Assembly: GCF_009925085.1 (NCBI RefSeq)
Contig: NZ_JAABNR010000006.1
Coordinates: 173,356-237,355, forward strand
Direction: 5' to 3'
DNA: 64,000 bases
Source of the DNA: Stagnihabitans tardus
GTDB taxonomy: Bacteria > Pseudomonadota > Alphaproteobacteria > Rhodobacterales > Rhodobacteraceae
The translations under genes and the position numbers were made by a program. Below are positions 16,859-25,229 of the stretch, one piece after another. Each line of letters begins with the position of its first letter. Positions within the stretch are counted from its first letter, which is position 1. The notes under the pieces were generated by a model. It did no database searches. It had not been told where the DNA came from and was given only the letters and a program-made list of their open reading frames with translations.

Positions 16859-18727
16859 TTATCCTTTGGCGGGAGCCCTGCCAAGCCCATCCGCCTCGGG
16901 TGCGACCTCGACCTCTTCGGCCGACTGCCGCTCCCACATGGCGGCATAGCGGCCGCCAAGGGCGAGGAGCTCGTCATGCGTGCCGCGTTCGGCCACTTCG
17001 CCCGCCTCCAGCACCAGGATCAGGTCGCTGTCGGCGATGGTCGACAGGCGGTGCGCGATGGTGATGACCGACCGGCCCTGCCCCATGGCGTTCAGGCTCT
17101 CCTGGATGTCGCGCTCGGTCTGGGTGTCCAAGGCGCTGGTCGCCTCGTCCAGCACCAGGATCGGCGGGTTCTTCAAGAGCGTCCGGGCGATGCCCACGCG
17201 CTGCTTCTCCCCGCCCGAGAGCTTGAGCCCCCGTTCCCCCACCTTGGCCGCATAGCCATCGGGCAGCGAGGTCACGAAGTCATGGATCCGGGCGGCCTTG
17301 GCAGCGCGGATCACGCCCTCCTGGCCCTCATCCGGGTTGCCATAGGCGATGTTGTATTCGACCGTGTCGTTGAAAAGCACCGTATCCTGCGGCACGACCC
17401 CGATGGAGCGGTGCAGCGAGGTTTGCGTCACCTGGCGGATGTCCTGGCCGTCGATGCGGATCGACCCCGCGCTGATGTCATAGAAGCGGAACAGAAGCCG
17501 CCCGATGGTCGATTTCCCCGAACCGGAGGAGCCCACCAGCGCCACCTTCTGCCCCGGCTTCACCGTGAAGGAGACGCCCTTCAGGATCGGCCGGTTGGCG
17601 TCATAGGCGAAGTGCACATTGTCAAAGGCGATCTCTCCGGCCGGAACCTTGAGGTCGGGCGCGTTCGGCGCATCGACGATCTCGGCCGGCTGCGACAGAA
17701 GGCCGAACATCTCGCCCATATCCACAAGCGCCTGGCGGATTTCGCGGTAGACCGTGCCGAGGAAGCCCAGGGGCAGCGTGATCTGCATCATATAGGCATT
17801 GACCATGACGAAATCGCCCACGGTGAAGCGGCCTTGCTGCACGCCCATGGCCGACATGACCATGACGGCGATCAGGCCCGTGGTGATGATGACATTCTGG
17901 CCGACGTTGAGCATCGAGAGCGACTGCCCGGTCTTGACCGCCGCCTGTTCGTAAAGCCCCATGGCGCGGTCATAACGCGCGGCCTCGCGGGCCTCGGCGC
18001 TGAAATACTTGACGGTTTCGTAATTGAGCAGGCTGTCGATGGCCTTTTGATTGGCATCGGTGTCCTGGTCGTTCATCGCCTTGCGGATCTTGACCCGCCA
18101 TTCGGTGATCTTGAACGTATAGGTGACATAGGCCGCGATGGTGACCAGGACCACGGCCATATAGGTCAGCCCGTAGTAAAGCGCGAAGATCACCGAGACC
18201 ATGGTCAGTTCCAGGATCAGCGGGATGATCGAGAAGAGCATGAAGCGCAAAAGGAAATCGACGCCCTTCACGCCGCGCTCGATGATGCGCGAGAGGCCCC
18301 CGGTCTTGCGGGTGATGTGATAGCGCAGCGAGAGGCGGTGGATATGGGTGAAGGTCTCGTAGGCGAGCTTGCGCAGCGCGCGCTGGCCCACGCGGACGAA
18401 GACCCAGTCCCGCAGCTCGCCGAAAAAGACCGAGCCCATGCGGGCAAAGCCGTAAGCCACCGTCAGCCCGACCGCGCCGAAGAGGAGGACGCCGTCCTTG
18501 CCGGTCTCCCCGGTCAGGGCATCGACCGCGACCTTGTAGAGCCAGGGCGTATAGACCGAGACGATCTTGGAGATCAGCAGGAGCAACAGCGCCAGGATGA
18601 CACGGCGTTTGACCCAGGCCTCGCCCTCGGGCCAAAGATAGGGCGCGACGCGCTTCATCGTTTGCCAGCCATTGGCCGGGGCCTTGACCATGTCTTCCGA
18701 AGTGGCAGAGGTTGTGACGCGACGCAT
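16859..18727 (-). CDS. ATM1-type ABC exporter (fused membrane and ATPase domains)
   Basis: The start at 18727 (MRRVTTSATSEDMVKAP) follows AAGGAT; the open frame upstream of it is intergenic repeat DNA. The 622-residue product has six membrane helices in the first 330 residues, starting with VILALLLLLISKIVSVYTPW. A complete ATPase domain follows: Walker A GSSGSGKST, signature LSGGEKQRV, Walker B ILVLDEATSALD and the H-loop in TIAHRLSTI. The sequence pattern is that of the ATM1/HMT group, inner-membrane exporters of glutathione-linked or iron-sulfur-related compounds and heavy-metal conjugates. It heads the exporter-TPR-bamB-der run. Confidence 0.9.
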   Translation of the reverse strand: MRRVTTSATSEDMVKAPANGWQTMKRVAPYLWPEGEAWVKRRVILALLLLLISKIVSVYTPWLYKVAVDALTGETGKDGVLLFGAVGLTVAYGFARMGSVFFGELRDWVFVRVGQRALRKLAYETFTHIHRLSLRYHITRKTGGLSRIIERGVKGVDFLLRFMLFSIIPLILELTMVSVIFALYYGLTYMAVVLVTIAAYVTYTFKITEWRVKIRKAMNDQDTDANQKAIDSLLNYETVKYFSAEAREAARYDRAMGLYEQAAVKTGQSLSMLNVGQNVIITTGLIAVMVMSAMGVQQGRFTVGDFVMVNAYMMQITLPLGFLGTVYREIRQALVDMGEMFGLLSQPAEIVDAPNAPDLKVPAGEIAFDNVHFAYDANRPILKGVSFTVKPGQKVALVGSSGSGKSTIGRLLFRFYDISAGSIRIDGQDIRQVTQTSLHRSIGVVPQDTVLFNDTVEYNIAYGNPDEGQEGVIRAAKAARIHDFVTSLPDGYAAKVGERGLKLSGGEKQRVGIARTLLKNPPILVLDEATSALDTQTERDIQESLNAMGQGRSVITIAHRLSTIADSDLILVLEAGEVAERGTHDELLALGGRYAAMWERQSAEEVEVAPEADGLGRAPAKG

Positions 18728-18916
18728 GGCTCGATCCTTCACAGGCTTGGGAGATTGGCCCGGAAAGCAAGCCAGGCGGCCCAGGGGCCTTAGGTGTGAC
18801 AGGCCGGGGACGAAGTAAAGCCCCCAGCCGGGAGTTTTGGGAATCTTATTCTGTGATGGGGCGGGGAGACAGAGCCCGCGACCAAGACGGGCGGTCACCT
18901 CGGGCCCCTGCCCGGG

Positions 18917-19206
18917 GCTTTTGCCCCGCAGCCTCCCCCGGTGGTCCGGGACACCGAGGCCCCCCGGCAGTCGGCAGGGCCAAGGGCGCCGATCCGGGCG
19001 CGGCGTATCCGTCGGCGGAGCCCGCCACTGGGCAGAGGCGCCCCTTGGGGCTTCTATTCGGCCTCCTGCCCCGCAGCTTCCCCCGGTGGCCCGGGTCACC
19101 AAGATCCCCCGGCAGTCGGCAGGGCCAAGGGCGCCAATCCGGGCGCGGCGGATCAGTCGGCGGAGCCCGCCCTATGCGAAAAGGGGCCCCCTGGGGCCCC
19201 TTTGTC
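18917..19206. repeat. imperfect 145-bp tandem duplication in intergenic DNA
   Basis: Copy 1 is about 18917-19061 and copy 2 about 19062-19206. Landmarks repeat at exactly 145 bp: GCCCCGCAGC at 18923 and 19068, CAGTCGGCAGGGCC at 18968 and 19113. Each copy ends in a GC-rich hairpin, of which the second is the terminator of the LysM gene. The rest of the 480-bp interval must also carry the promoter of the ABC exporter operon. Confidence 0.85.
19179..19203 (-). terminator. terminator of the LysM gene
   Basis: Read on the minus strand, AAAGGGGCCCC and GGGGCCCCTTT form a long stem with a tiny loop, followed by a T run. It lies 6 bp beyond the stop codon of the LysM protein gene. Confidence 0.75.
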
Positions 19207-19209
19207 GGT

Positions 19210-21003
19210 TCACTCTTTCGGGATGGCGAAGACCTGGCCCGGATAGATCAGGTCGGGGTCGCGGATCTTGTCCTTGTTGGCATCCCAGACCTGCACATAG
19301 AGCATCCCGTCCCCCAGCTCGCGGTTGGCGATGCCCCAGAGGGTAAAGCCCGGCTGGACGGTGACCGAAACAAAGCCCCCGGCCTGAGGCGCAGGGTCGG
19401 CGGCGGGCGCGGTGGCCTCCGTCGCAGTGGCGGCGGTTTCAGGCGCGGCATCGGCCGCAGGCTGGGCCCCGGCCTCGGCCGTGGTCGCAGAGGCCTCGGC
19501 GGCAGGCTCTGCCGACTGCGCCGCAGGGGCTTCGGAACTTGCCCCCTGCTCTGCCGACTGGGTCTCGGTCGTGGCGGAGGCGGTCCCGGTGGAGGCCGCA
19601 TCGGTCGTGGCGGTGGTGTCCGCAGCCGGATCGGCGGCGGCGGTCGCGGTGCCTGCCGCTTCAGTGCCCGCAGCTTCGGCACTGCCGGTTTCGCTGGTGC
19701 CAGTTGCGCTGGCGGCCGTCTCGGTCCCGGCGTTATCGCCGGTGCCCGTGGCCGCAGCCGTCCCAGCGTTATCGCCGGTGCCCGTGGCTGCATCCGTCCC
19801 GGCGCTGTCGCTGGTGCCCGTGGCACTGGCGGCTGTCCCGGCGCTGTCGCTGGTGCCCGGAACCGCGCCCGTCTCTGCCGACTGTGCCGCCGTCCCCGTC
19901 GCATCCGACGTGGGTCCTGCCGACTGATCCCCGGAGGCTTGCGCGGCGGCCGCCAGGGCCTCCACCGTCTCACGCTTGAAAGGGGTCTCATAGCGCGAGA
20001 CGACCTTGCCCGTGGCATCCATCTCGTCGACCCGCAGCGTATGGACCCCGGGCGCGATCCCGGCCTGGGTCAGGTTCCAGCCGCCCTCCGCCCCGATCTT
20101 GACCGCAGCCCCAAGGGCCGCGTTGTCGAGGTAGAGCTGCACGAGGTTGCCAGGGCTCCCCTTGCCGCCGAATTGCACGGCATCGGGCGAGGGATAGGCG
20201 ATCGTGTCGATCGTGACATTGCCCGTGACGCCTTCGGCGGGGGATTGCAGCACTTGGGCGCCCGCCTCACTCACGGCCAGGGCCGTGGTGCCGGAGGTCT
20301 CGGTGCCAGCAGCGGTCGTCTCAGCGCCCACAACCTCAGCGCCCGCAGCCTCCGTGCCCGCCGTCCCGGAGCCCTCTGTCGCCGCCGCCCCAGCCTCGGC
20401 CGCCGCCGCCGGAGCCTGCACGGTCTGGGCAATGGCCACGCCCGAGCCCACCTTCACCACCGTCCCATCGGCGAGCGTCGCGGTCATGGTCATCAGCCGC
20501 CCCGCCCCGCCGCTGGAGAGACCGAACATGGCGACGAACTTGCCGGCCTCGTCGGCGGTGGCGGCTGCGATCTCGGTCCCGTCCAGCAGGATCGAGACCT
20601 TGGCCCCCGGCGCCACCTGGCCCGCGACCACCGTCTGGCCATCGGGATCGACGCGGACGATGTCGAAACGACCGGCTTCTGGCACGGCTGCGGGATCGGG
20701 CGCCTGGGCGGGCGCATCAGGAGCCGCCTCGGTGGCCGCCTCGGTGGTCGTCGCGTCCGACTTCGGCGCCTCGGCGGTGGTGGCATCGGCCTTGGGCGCC
20801 TCCGCCCCAGAGCTGGCCCCCGAACTGGCCCCAGAGCTGGCTCCCGCCTCTGCCCCCGCATCGGCCTTCTCGGCAGGGCCCTCCCCCGGCCCCTCTCCGG
20901 GCCTCGCCCCAAAGATCTGATACCCCCCAAGCCCGAAGAGGATCGCGATGATCGCCCCGACCGCCGCCTTCGTCCCCGGACCCATATCCTTCCAAGCCGC
21001 CAT
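19210..21003 (-). CDS. membrane-anchored LysM protein with long Ala/Thr-rich linker
   Basis: The start at 21003 (MAAWKDMGPGTKAAVGAI) follows AAGGGG. The 597-residue protein has one N-terminal membrane segment (AAVGAIIAILFGLGGYQIF). It then shows two Ig-like segments (PDGQTVVAGQVAPGAKVSI and NLVQLYLDNAALGAAVKIG) with low-complexity stretches between and after them. One region of about 170 residues is almost only A, T, G, S, D and E, with repeated TGTGDNAGT and SATGTSDSAGT units. A C-terminal LysM domain closes it (VQPGFTLWGIANRELG, DPDLIYPGQVFAIPKE). LysM binds peptidoglycan, so the protein likely spans from inner membrane to cell wall. The linker DNA contains several copies of the CAGTCGGCAG word found in nearby intergenic repeats. 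Confidence 0.88.
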   Translation of the reverse strand: MAAWKDMGPGTKAAVGAIIAILFGLGGYQIFGARPGEGPGEGPAEKADAGAEAGASSGASSGASSGAEAPKADATTAEAPKSDATTTEAATEAAPDAPAQAPDPAAVPEAGRFDIVRVDPDGQTVVAGQVAPGAKVSILLDGTEIAAATADEAGKFVAMFGLSSGGAGRLMTMTATLADGTVVKVGSGVAIAQTVQAPAAAAEAGAAATEGSGTAGTEAAGAEVVGAETTAAGTETSGTTALAVSEAGAQVLQSPAEGVTGNVTIDTIAYPSPDAVQFGGKGSPGNLVQLYLDNAALGAAVKIGAEGGWNLTQAGIAPGVHTLRVDEMDATGKVVSRYETPFKRETVEALAAAAQASGDQSAGPTSDATGTAAQSAETGAVPGTSDSAGTAASATGTSDSAGTDAATGTGDNAGTAAATGTGDNAGTETAASATGTSETGSAEAAGTEAAGTATAAADPAADTTATTDAASTGTASATTETQSAEQGASSEAPAAQSAEPAAEASATTAEAGAQPAADAAPETAATATEATAPAADPAPQAGGFVSVTVQPGFTLWGIANRELGDGMLYVQVWDANKDKIRDPDLIYPGQVFAIPKE

Positions 21004-21109
21004 TCCGTCCCCCTTGCGCAGGGGCGCATCTGCCGCCGCCCTCTGCTTTCCTTCATGCTGAATCACGGTTATGCCTTGGTCACCGCAGGAATCCAGAGTT
21101 TTCCCCATT

Positions 21110-21664
21110 ATGCCCAGCCAAACCCCCGCTCGCCCGTCGCTTTGTGTCTTTTGTGGCGCGAAGATGGGGGTCAACCCCGCCCATGCCGAGGCCGCCCGGC
21201 GCCTGGGCCAGGCCATCGCGGCCCAGGGCTGGCGGCTGGTCTATGGCGCGGGCGACGTGGGGCTGATGGGCGAAGTGGCCCGCGCGACCCAGGGCGCGGG
21301 CGGGGCGACCTTCGGCGTCATCCCGGTGCATCTCATGCAGATGGAGGTCGGCAAGCGCGACCTCTCGACCTTCGTCGTCACCGAGACCATGCATGAACGC
21401 AAGAAGGTCATGTTCATGAATGCCGATGTCATCGCCATGCTCCCGGGCGGGGCGGGGTCCTTGGACGAGTTCTTCGAGGTCCTGACCTGGGCGCAGATCG
21501 GCCTGCACCAGAAGCCCATCTGGCTCATCGACGTGGCGGGCTATTGGCACCCCCTGGTGGCGCTTATCGATCATGTCATCGCCCAGGGCTTCGCGGCGCC
21601 CTCGCTGCGCGACCTCTTTCAGGTGCTGACGCTGGAGGAGGTCTGCGCGCGGCTGGAAAAGTAA
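21110..21664 (+). CDS. LOG-family (TIGR00730) protein
   Basis: The start at 21110 gives MPSQTPARPSLCVFCGAKMG. An upstream in-frame ATG at 21071 would add 13 residues of intergenic character, and neither start has a good Shine-Dalgarno. The product of 184 residues has the Rossmann-like LOG pattern CVFCGAKMGVNPAHAEAA and the diagnostic PGGAGSLDEFFE. Members are phosphoribohydrolases of nucleotide monophosphates (cytokinin-activating in plants) or remain uncharacterised in bacteria. Its 3' end overlaps the convergent rarD-like gene by 46 bp. Confidence 0.9.
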   Translation: MPSQTPARPSLCVFCGAKMGVNPAHAEAARRLGQAIAAQGWRLVYGAGDVGLMGEVARATQGAGGATFGVIPVHLMQMEVGKRDLSTFVVTETMHERKKVMFMNADVIAMLPGGAGSLDEFFEVLTWAQIGLHQKPIWLIDVAGYWHPLVALIDHVIAQGFAAPSLRDLFQVLTLEEVCARLEK

Positions 21665-22491
21665 AGCGCGATGGCGCCCCAGATCAGGGCCAGGGCAATG
21701 CCATGCCAGGGCGAGACCGCCTCTCCCATGATCGCCCAGGCCGAGAGGAACTGCAGCGAGGGGTTGAGATATTGCACCAGCCCCGAGGTCGCCATGGGCA
21801 CCCGCGCCGCGCCGTAGGAAAAGAGCACCAGCGGCAGGCCCGAGATCGGCCCCGCGACAGGCAAGAGCACCGTGTGATAAAGGTCGCGCCCGAACCAGCC
21901 CGCCCCCTGCCACTCCTGCCAGGCCAGCCACAGGACCAGGGGTGGAGCGATCAGCAGGACCTCGGCCAGGACGCCGATCATGGCGGGCACGCCCAGGCCG
22001 CGCTTGACGGCCGCATAAGCCGCGAAGCTGAAGGCCAGGGCCAATGAGACCAGGGGCGCGACCCCAAGCCCAAGGGTCAGGACCAGGACCGCCCCCGCAG
22101 CCAGCGCAAGGGCCCAGGCCTGGCGCCGGGCCAGGCGTTCATGAAAGAGCAAGGCACCAAGCCCCGCCGAGACCAGCGGGTAGATGTAATAGCCCAAGGA
22201 GGCCTCGACCGCCCGGCCGCCCGAGACCGCCCAGATGAACAAGAGCCAGTTGAACCCGATGAGCAAGGCGGCCAGGCAAATCCGCCCCGCCTGCGCCCGC
22301 AAGGCCCAAAGCGCCGCGCCCTGCCCCGCGATCCAGACCCAGGCCCCGAACATGACCCCGGTCCAGATCGTGCGATGCGCCATCATCTCCAGCGCAGGCA
22401 CTTCCGGCATGGCGTGATAGTAAAGCGGCGCAAAACCCCAGATGGCACAAGCCGCCACGATCGCCCAAACCCCAACCCGCTCTGATGTCAT
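21619..22491 (-). CDS. RarD-like EamA/DMT-family transporter
   Basis: The start at 22491 gives MTSERVGVWAIVAACAIWG. The longer frame with a GTG start reads into the adjacent intergenic repeat. The 290-residue protein has about ten membrane helices in two EamA halves, including the RarD-type opening WAIVAACAIWGFAPLYYHAM and AVEASLGYYIYPLVS. RarD proteins belong to the drug/metabolite transporter superfamily; substrates are mostly unknown. The gene converges on the LOG gene with a 46-bp overlap and lies downstream of sodB on the same strand. The tail of repeat R1 directly abuts the start codon. Confidence 0.88.
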   Translation of the reverse strand: MTSERVGVWAIVAACAIWGFAPLYYHAMPEVPALEMMAHRTIWTGVMFGAWVWIAGQGAALWALRAQAGRICLAALLIGFNWLLFIWAVSGGRAVEASLGYYIYPLVSAGLGALLFHERLARRQAWALALAAGAVLVLTLGLGVAPLVSLALAFSFAAYAAVKRGLGVPAMIGVLAEVLLIAPPLVLWLAWQEWQGAGWFGRDLYHTVLLPVAGPISGLPLVLFSYGAARVPMATSGLVQYLNPSLQFLSAWAIMGEAVSPWHGIALALIWGAIALYFSSRAQTSSSVST

Positions 22492-22604
22492 CTTGGCACA
22501 AATATCCACGGGGTTTCCAAAGGGGAGCGTGCTCCCCTTTGGGCGGGGGGCTCGGGGGGCGGCAGCCCCCCGATTTGGGGGGTGCGGGGGGCGGCAACCC
22601 CCCG
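22492..22604 (-). repeat. intergenic hairpin repeat R1 (minus orientation)
   Basis: In minus orientation it shows GC hairpins, then CCAAAGGGGAGC and GCTCCCCTTTGG as inverted arms, then ACCCCGTGGATATTTG and GCCAAG. The tail runs into the rarD-like start codon. It is one of about ten related elements in this window. Confidence 0.85.
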
Positions 22605-22615
22605 CTTCCGCGCAT

Positions 22616-22642
22616 CAAAAAGCCCGCCTGTCAAGGCGGGCT
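22616..22642 (-). terminator. terminator of sodB
   Basis: On the minus strand AGCCCGCC, loop TTGACA and GGCGGGCT form a perfect 8-bp stem followed by five T. It lies 22 bp after the sodB stop codon. Confidence 0.9.
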
Positions 22643-22664
22643 GATTGATGCGCAAGCGGTCCGG

Positions 22665-23264
22665 TTACAGACGCGCGGCGACCTTTTCCCAGTCGACCAG
22701 CTTGTCGAGGAAGTTCGACAGGTAGGCCGGGCGCTTGTTGCGGAAGTCGATGTAATAGGAATGCTCCCAGACGTCGCAGCCCAGAAGCGCGGTCTGGCCA
22801 AAGCACAGCGGGTTGACGCCATTCTCGGTCTTGGTGACCTTCAGGGCGCCGGAAGCATCCTTCACCAGCCAGGCCCAGCCCGAGCCGAACTGGCCCGCAC
22901 CGGCGGCAGCGAAGTCTTCCTTGAACTTGGCGACCGAGCCGAAAGCCTCGACCAGCGCCTTTTCCAGCGCGCCCGGCATCACCTTGCCGCCCGGCCCCAT
23001 GATGTCCCAGAACAGCGCATGGTTCCAATGCTGCGAGGCATTGTTGAAGATGCCGTTCTGCGCCACGGCAGTGGCGTTATAGGTGCCCACGACGATCTCT
23101 TCGACCGACTTGGTCTCCCACTCGGTCCCGGCGATCAGCTTGTTGCCGTTGTCGACATAGGCCTTGTGGTGGATGTCGTGGTGATATTCGAAGGTCTCTT
23201 TCGACATGCCCAGCGAGGCCAGGGCGTCGTGCGCATAGGGCAGATCGGGAAGGGTGAAAGCCAT
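22665..23264 (-). CDS. sodB: iron-type superoxide dismutase
   Basis: The 199-residue product converts superoxide to oxygen and hydrogen peroxide in the cytoplasm. It opens with FTLPDLPYAHDAL and carries the metal ligands in HHDIHHKAYVDN, NASQHWNHALFW, DVWEHSYYIDFRN and the terminal helix. FGSGWAWL and the glutamine of GAGQFGSG fit the Fe-type group. Length is normal for the family. It is a single-gene unit with its own terminator. Confidence 0.97.
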   Translation of the reverse strand: MAFTLPDLPYAHDALASLGMSKETFEYHHDIHHKAYVDNGNKLIAGTEWETKSVEEIVVGTYNATAVAQNGIFNNASQHWNHALFWDIMGPGGKVMPGALEKALVEAFGSVAKFKEDFAAAGAGQFGSGWAWLVKDASGALKVTKTENGVNPLCFGQTALLGCDVWEHSYYIDFRNKRPAYLSNFLDKLVDWEKVAARL

Positions 23265-23474
23265 GGGTCAAGCTCCTGTTTGCGGGTTCCGCCTCAATAA
23301 GCTTGCAGGGCGCGGGAAGGTCAAGGTCCGGCAGGGAAAATTCCGCGCCGGACCGGCCGAAATCGGGCGGCCCGCCCGGGGGTCCGACGGCGGCAAGGCC
23401 GCGCCGCGGAAAGGGGCAAAGGGTTCGCCGTGGCCCGCGCCCCCTTCAGACCGCCCCCTTCACATCCCCGGGCC

Positions 23475-23888
23475 TCACTTCACCTTGCAACTGCCCCTGG
23501 CGTCGAAATTGTTGGAATAGCCCAGCGGCTTGACGGCCATCACCGCCCCGTTGTCGGCCTTGAGCCAGGTCAGGCGGAACTGGAGCCGCGCCGCCTGCAC
23601 GGCATCGGGAATGGTCAGGTCCCAGGTGAAGCTGACCTGGTTGGCCGAGGGCTTGCGCACCTTGGCCTCGATCGGCCCGCCGTTCCAGCCCTGGATCGCT
23701 TCGTCTGCGGCCCGCGCCGTGCCCGCTGCCTCGTCGTAGTCGATCACCACCCGCTTCGAGATCCAGCCCATGGCATCGGCACCGGGCTGCAAGCTGCAAT
23801 CAAGCACCACGGCGCCCGCCGTCATGGGCATCAGGCCCAAACCCGCAACAAGCCCCGCCCAAAGCGCGCGCTTCACGAAAAATCCCAT
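23475..23888 (-). CDS. secreted hypothetical protein, paralogue of the next gene
   Basis: The 137-residue product has a Sec signal peptide (MGFFVKRALWAGLVAGLGL, cleavage likely after TAGA). The mature part has two cysteines, one near the start (VLDCSLQPGADAMG) and one at the end (GSCKVK), probably joined in a disulfide. The central block IEAKVRKPSANQVSFTWDL parallels VAQVRDEATRVVYSWELD in the upstream gene, so the two are diverged tandem copies. No family recognised. A periplasmic small beta-rich protein is likely. Confidence 0.75.
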   Translation of the reverse strand: MGFFVKRALWAGLVAGLGLMPMTAGAVVLDCSLQPGADAMGWISKRVVIDYDEAAGTARAADEAIQGWNGGPIEAKVRKPSANQVSFTWDLTIPDAVQAARLQFRLTWLKADNGAVMAVKPLGYSNNFDARGSCKVK

Positions 23889-23975
23889 ATCAAATCCTCT
23901 GGTTCATCAGGACGGGGCAAAGCGCCCCTGGGCGAAGTCTTGCCCAGAGCCTTCTGAAATGCAACGGGTTTTCGT

Positions 23976-24419
23976 TCAAGGCAGGCGGCAGAGACCAAAG
24001 CCCTCGGCCACGGCATCGCCCAGCATCAGGGCCTTGATCTCGACCTTGCCATCGGCCCGCATGAGCTCTGCCTGAAAGCCCACGCGCTGCGGATTGCCCC
24101 AGCGGTCCTTGACATCCAGCTCCCAGGAATAGACCACCCGGGTCGCCTCATCGCGGACCTGGGCCACCAGGGGCCGCCCCTTCACGCGGTCGATCAACCC
24201 GTCATAGACCTGGCCCGTGACGGCGCCGGGCGTGTGGTCGAAGAGGTATTGCGGCTCGATCAACCCCTCCAACCCCTGCCCGCGCCGCAAGCGACATTCC
24301 AGGATCTCGGCCCCCGCCGCACCAGCGGAAAGCCCCAGGAGCGCCCCTCCGACCAGCCCAAGGGACAAGCCCCATACCCCGCGCCCCAGAAGGCGGGAGA
24401 CCACTCGATACCCCAACAT
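23976..24419 (-). CDS. secreted hypothetical protein, tandem paralogue
   Basis: A 147-residue product with a long signal sequence (LGRGVWGLSLGLVGGALLG, cleavage after GAAGA). The mature part begins with ILECRLRRGQGLEGLIEPQY and ends with GFGLCRLP. As in its neighbour, one cysteine near the start and one at the end suggest a single disulfide. It lies 87 bp upstream of the related gene on the same strand. Family and function unknown. Confidence 0.75.
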   Translation of the reverse strand: MLGYRVVSRLLGRGVWGLSLGLVGGALLGLSAGAAGAEILECRLRRGQGLEGLIEPQYLFDHTPGAVTGQVYDGLIDRVKGRPLVAQVRDEATRVVYSWELDVKDRWGNPQRVGFQAELMRADGKVEIKALMLGDAVAEGFGLCRLP

Positions 24420-24602
24420 GACAAGACCCCAAGCCTTACACCCGGGGTCAGCCTGTTCCCTTTTCGGTCTCAGGTCCAGTTAACGGATCGACTTGGCCGC
24501 AAGCTCCGCAATTCCGCCGCAATTGCCAGGCGGCAAAAGGACTTGGGCCCCATGACAGGCCAGGAACCGGCGCCCGTGTCCGCCCCGGGACCTCATGCCC
24601 AA

Positions 24603-24623
24603 AGGGGGCCGCTTGCGCCCCCT
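24603..24623 (-). terminator. possible terminator of the sarcosine oxidase operon
   Basis: On the minus strand AGGGGGC, a seven-base loop and GCCCCCT form a stem followed by a short T run, 42 bp beyond the soxG stop codon. The T run is short, so strength is uncertain. Confidence 0.45.
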
Positions 24624-24665
24624 CCGCCGCCGCAGCCTGCGGAAAGGGGCGACCCGCGCGCGGCG

Positions 24666-25229
24666 TCAGGCCAGCTCGGCCCCAGGCGCGGCCGAAGCGG
24701 TCAAAAGCCCCATGACGTAAGCGGCCACCGAGCGGAAACAGACGAGGGTGAAGCCCCCCTCCTCCGCCCAGACCGCAGCCGCCACCTGGGCCGCGCGCGA
24801 GCGACGCAGCTCGTTCGGCGCGAGGCTGGCCACGTCGATAGGCCCAAGCTTGGCCACGACCTGCCCCGCCTTCTCGCCCTCGATCCGGAAGACCGCGCGG
24901 GCATCCGAGACATCGACGGCCAGGTGATGGCTGCCCTTCAGAGCCTGGGCCAAGTTGGCCAGGGCGCCCGAGACCTCGGCATAGGGCACGAGGATCAGGT
25001 ATTCGTCCGGGCTCATCCAGCCCGCGCCTTTCGCGGTCGTGCCGGTGATGCGGCGCTGCTCGGGCAGCGCCAGGCCGAGGGACGCGAAAGCGCCCTCCAG
25101 CCCCGGAACATCGCGCTTGGCGCGCAAGCTGATCATCCCCAGGGGGCCGATCTCGCGCACCTTTGCGAAGCCCTCGAAAGAGGCACCACCCAGGGGGCTT
25201 ACCGATTGGGCGTTGACGGCATCAGCCAT
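24666..25229 (-). CDS. soxG: sarcosine oxidase gamma subunit
   Basis: The start at 25229 overlaps the soxA stop by 8 bp and gives MADAVNAQSVSPLGGASFEG. The 187-residue product has the gamma-subunit layout: a short N-terminal segment, WMSPDEYLILVP in the middle and a C-terminal block with VDVSDARAVFRIEG. Gamma belongs to the heterotetrameric enzyme that oxidises sarcosine to glycine and passes the methyl group to tetrahydrofolate. It is the last gene of the soxB-membrane protein-soxD-soxA-soxG operon. Confidence 0.93.
   Translation of the reverse strand: MADAVNAQSVSPLGGASFEGFAKVREIGPLGMISLRAKRDVPGLEGAFASLGLALPEQRRITGTTAKGAGWMSPDEYLILVPYAEVSGALANLAQALKGSHHLAVDVSDARAVFRIEGEKAGQVVAKLGPIDVASLAPNELRRSRAAQVAAAVWAEEGGFTLVCFRSVAAYVMGLLTASAAPGAELA

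Noticed and set aside
16976..18793. A 605-codon plus-strand frame opposite the ABC exporter
   Set aside because: High GC leaves long antisense frames open. The minus strand holds complete ATPase motifs, the plus strand none.
18796..21396. An 866-codon plus-strand frame opposite the LysM gene
   Set aside because: Glycine/arginine-rich antisense of an Ala-rich gene; no domain, and it overlaps the LOG gene start.
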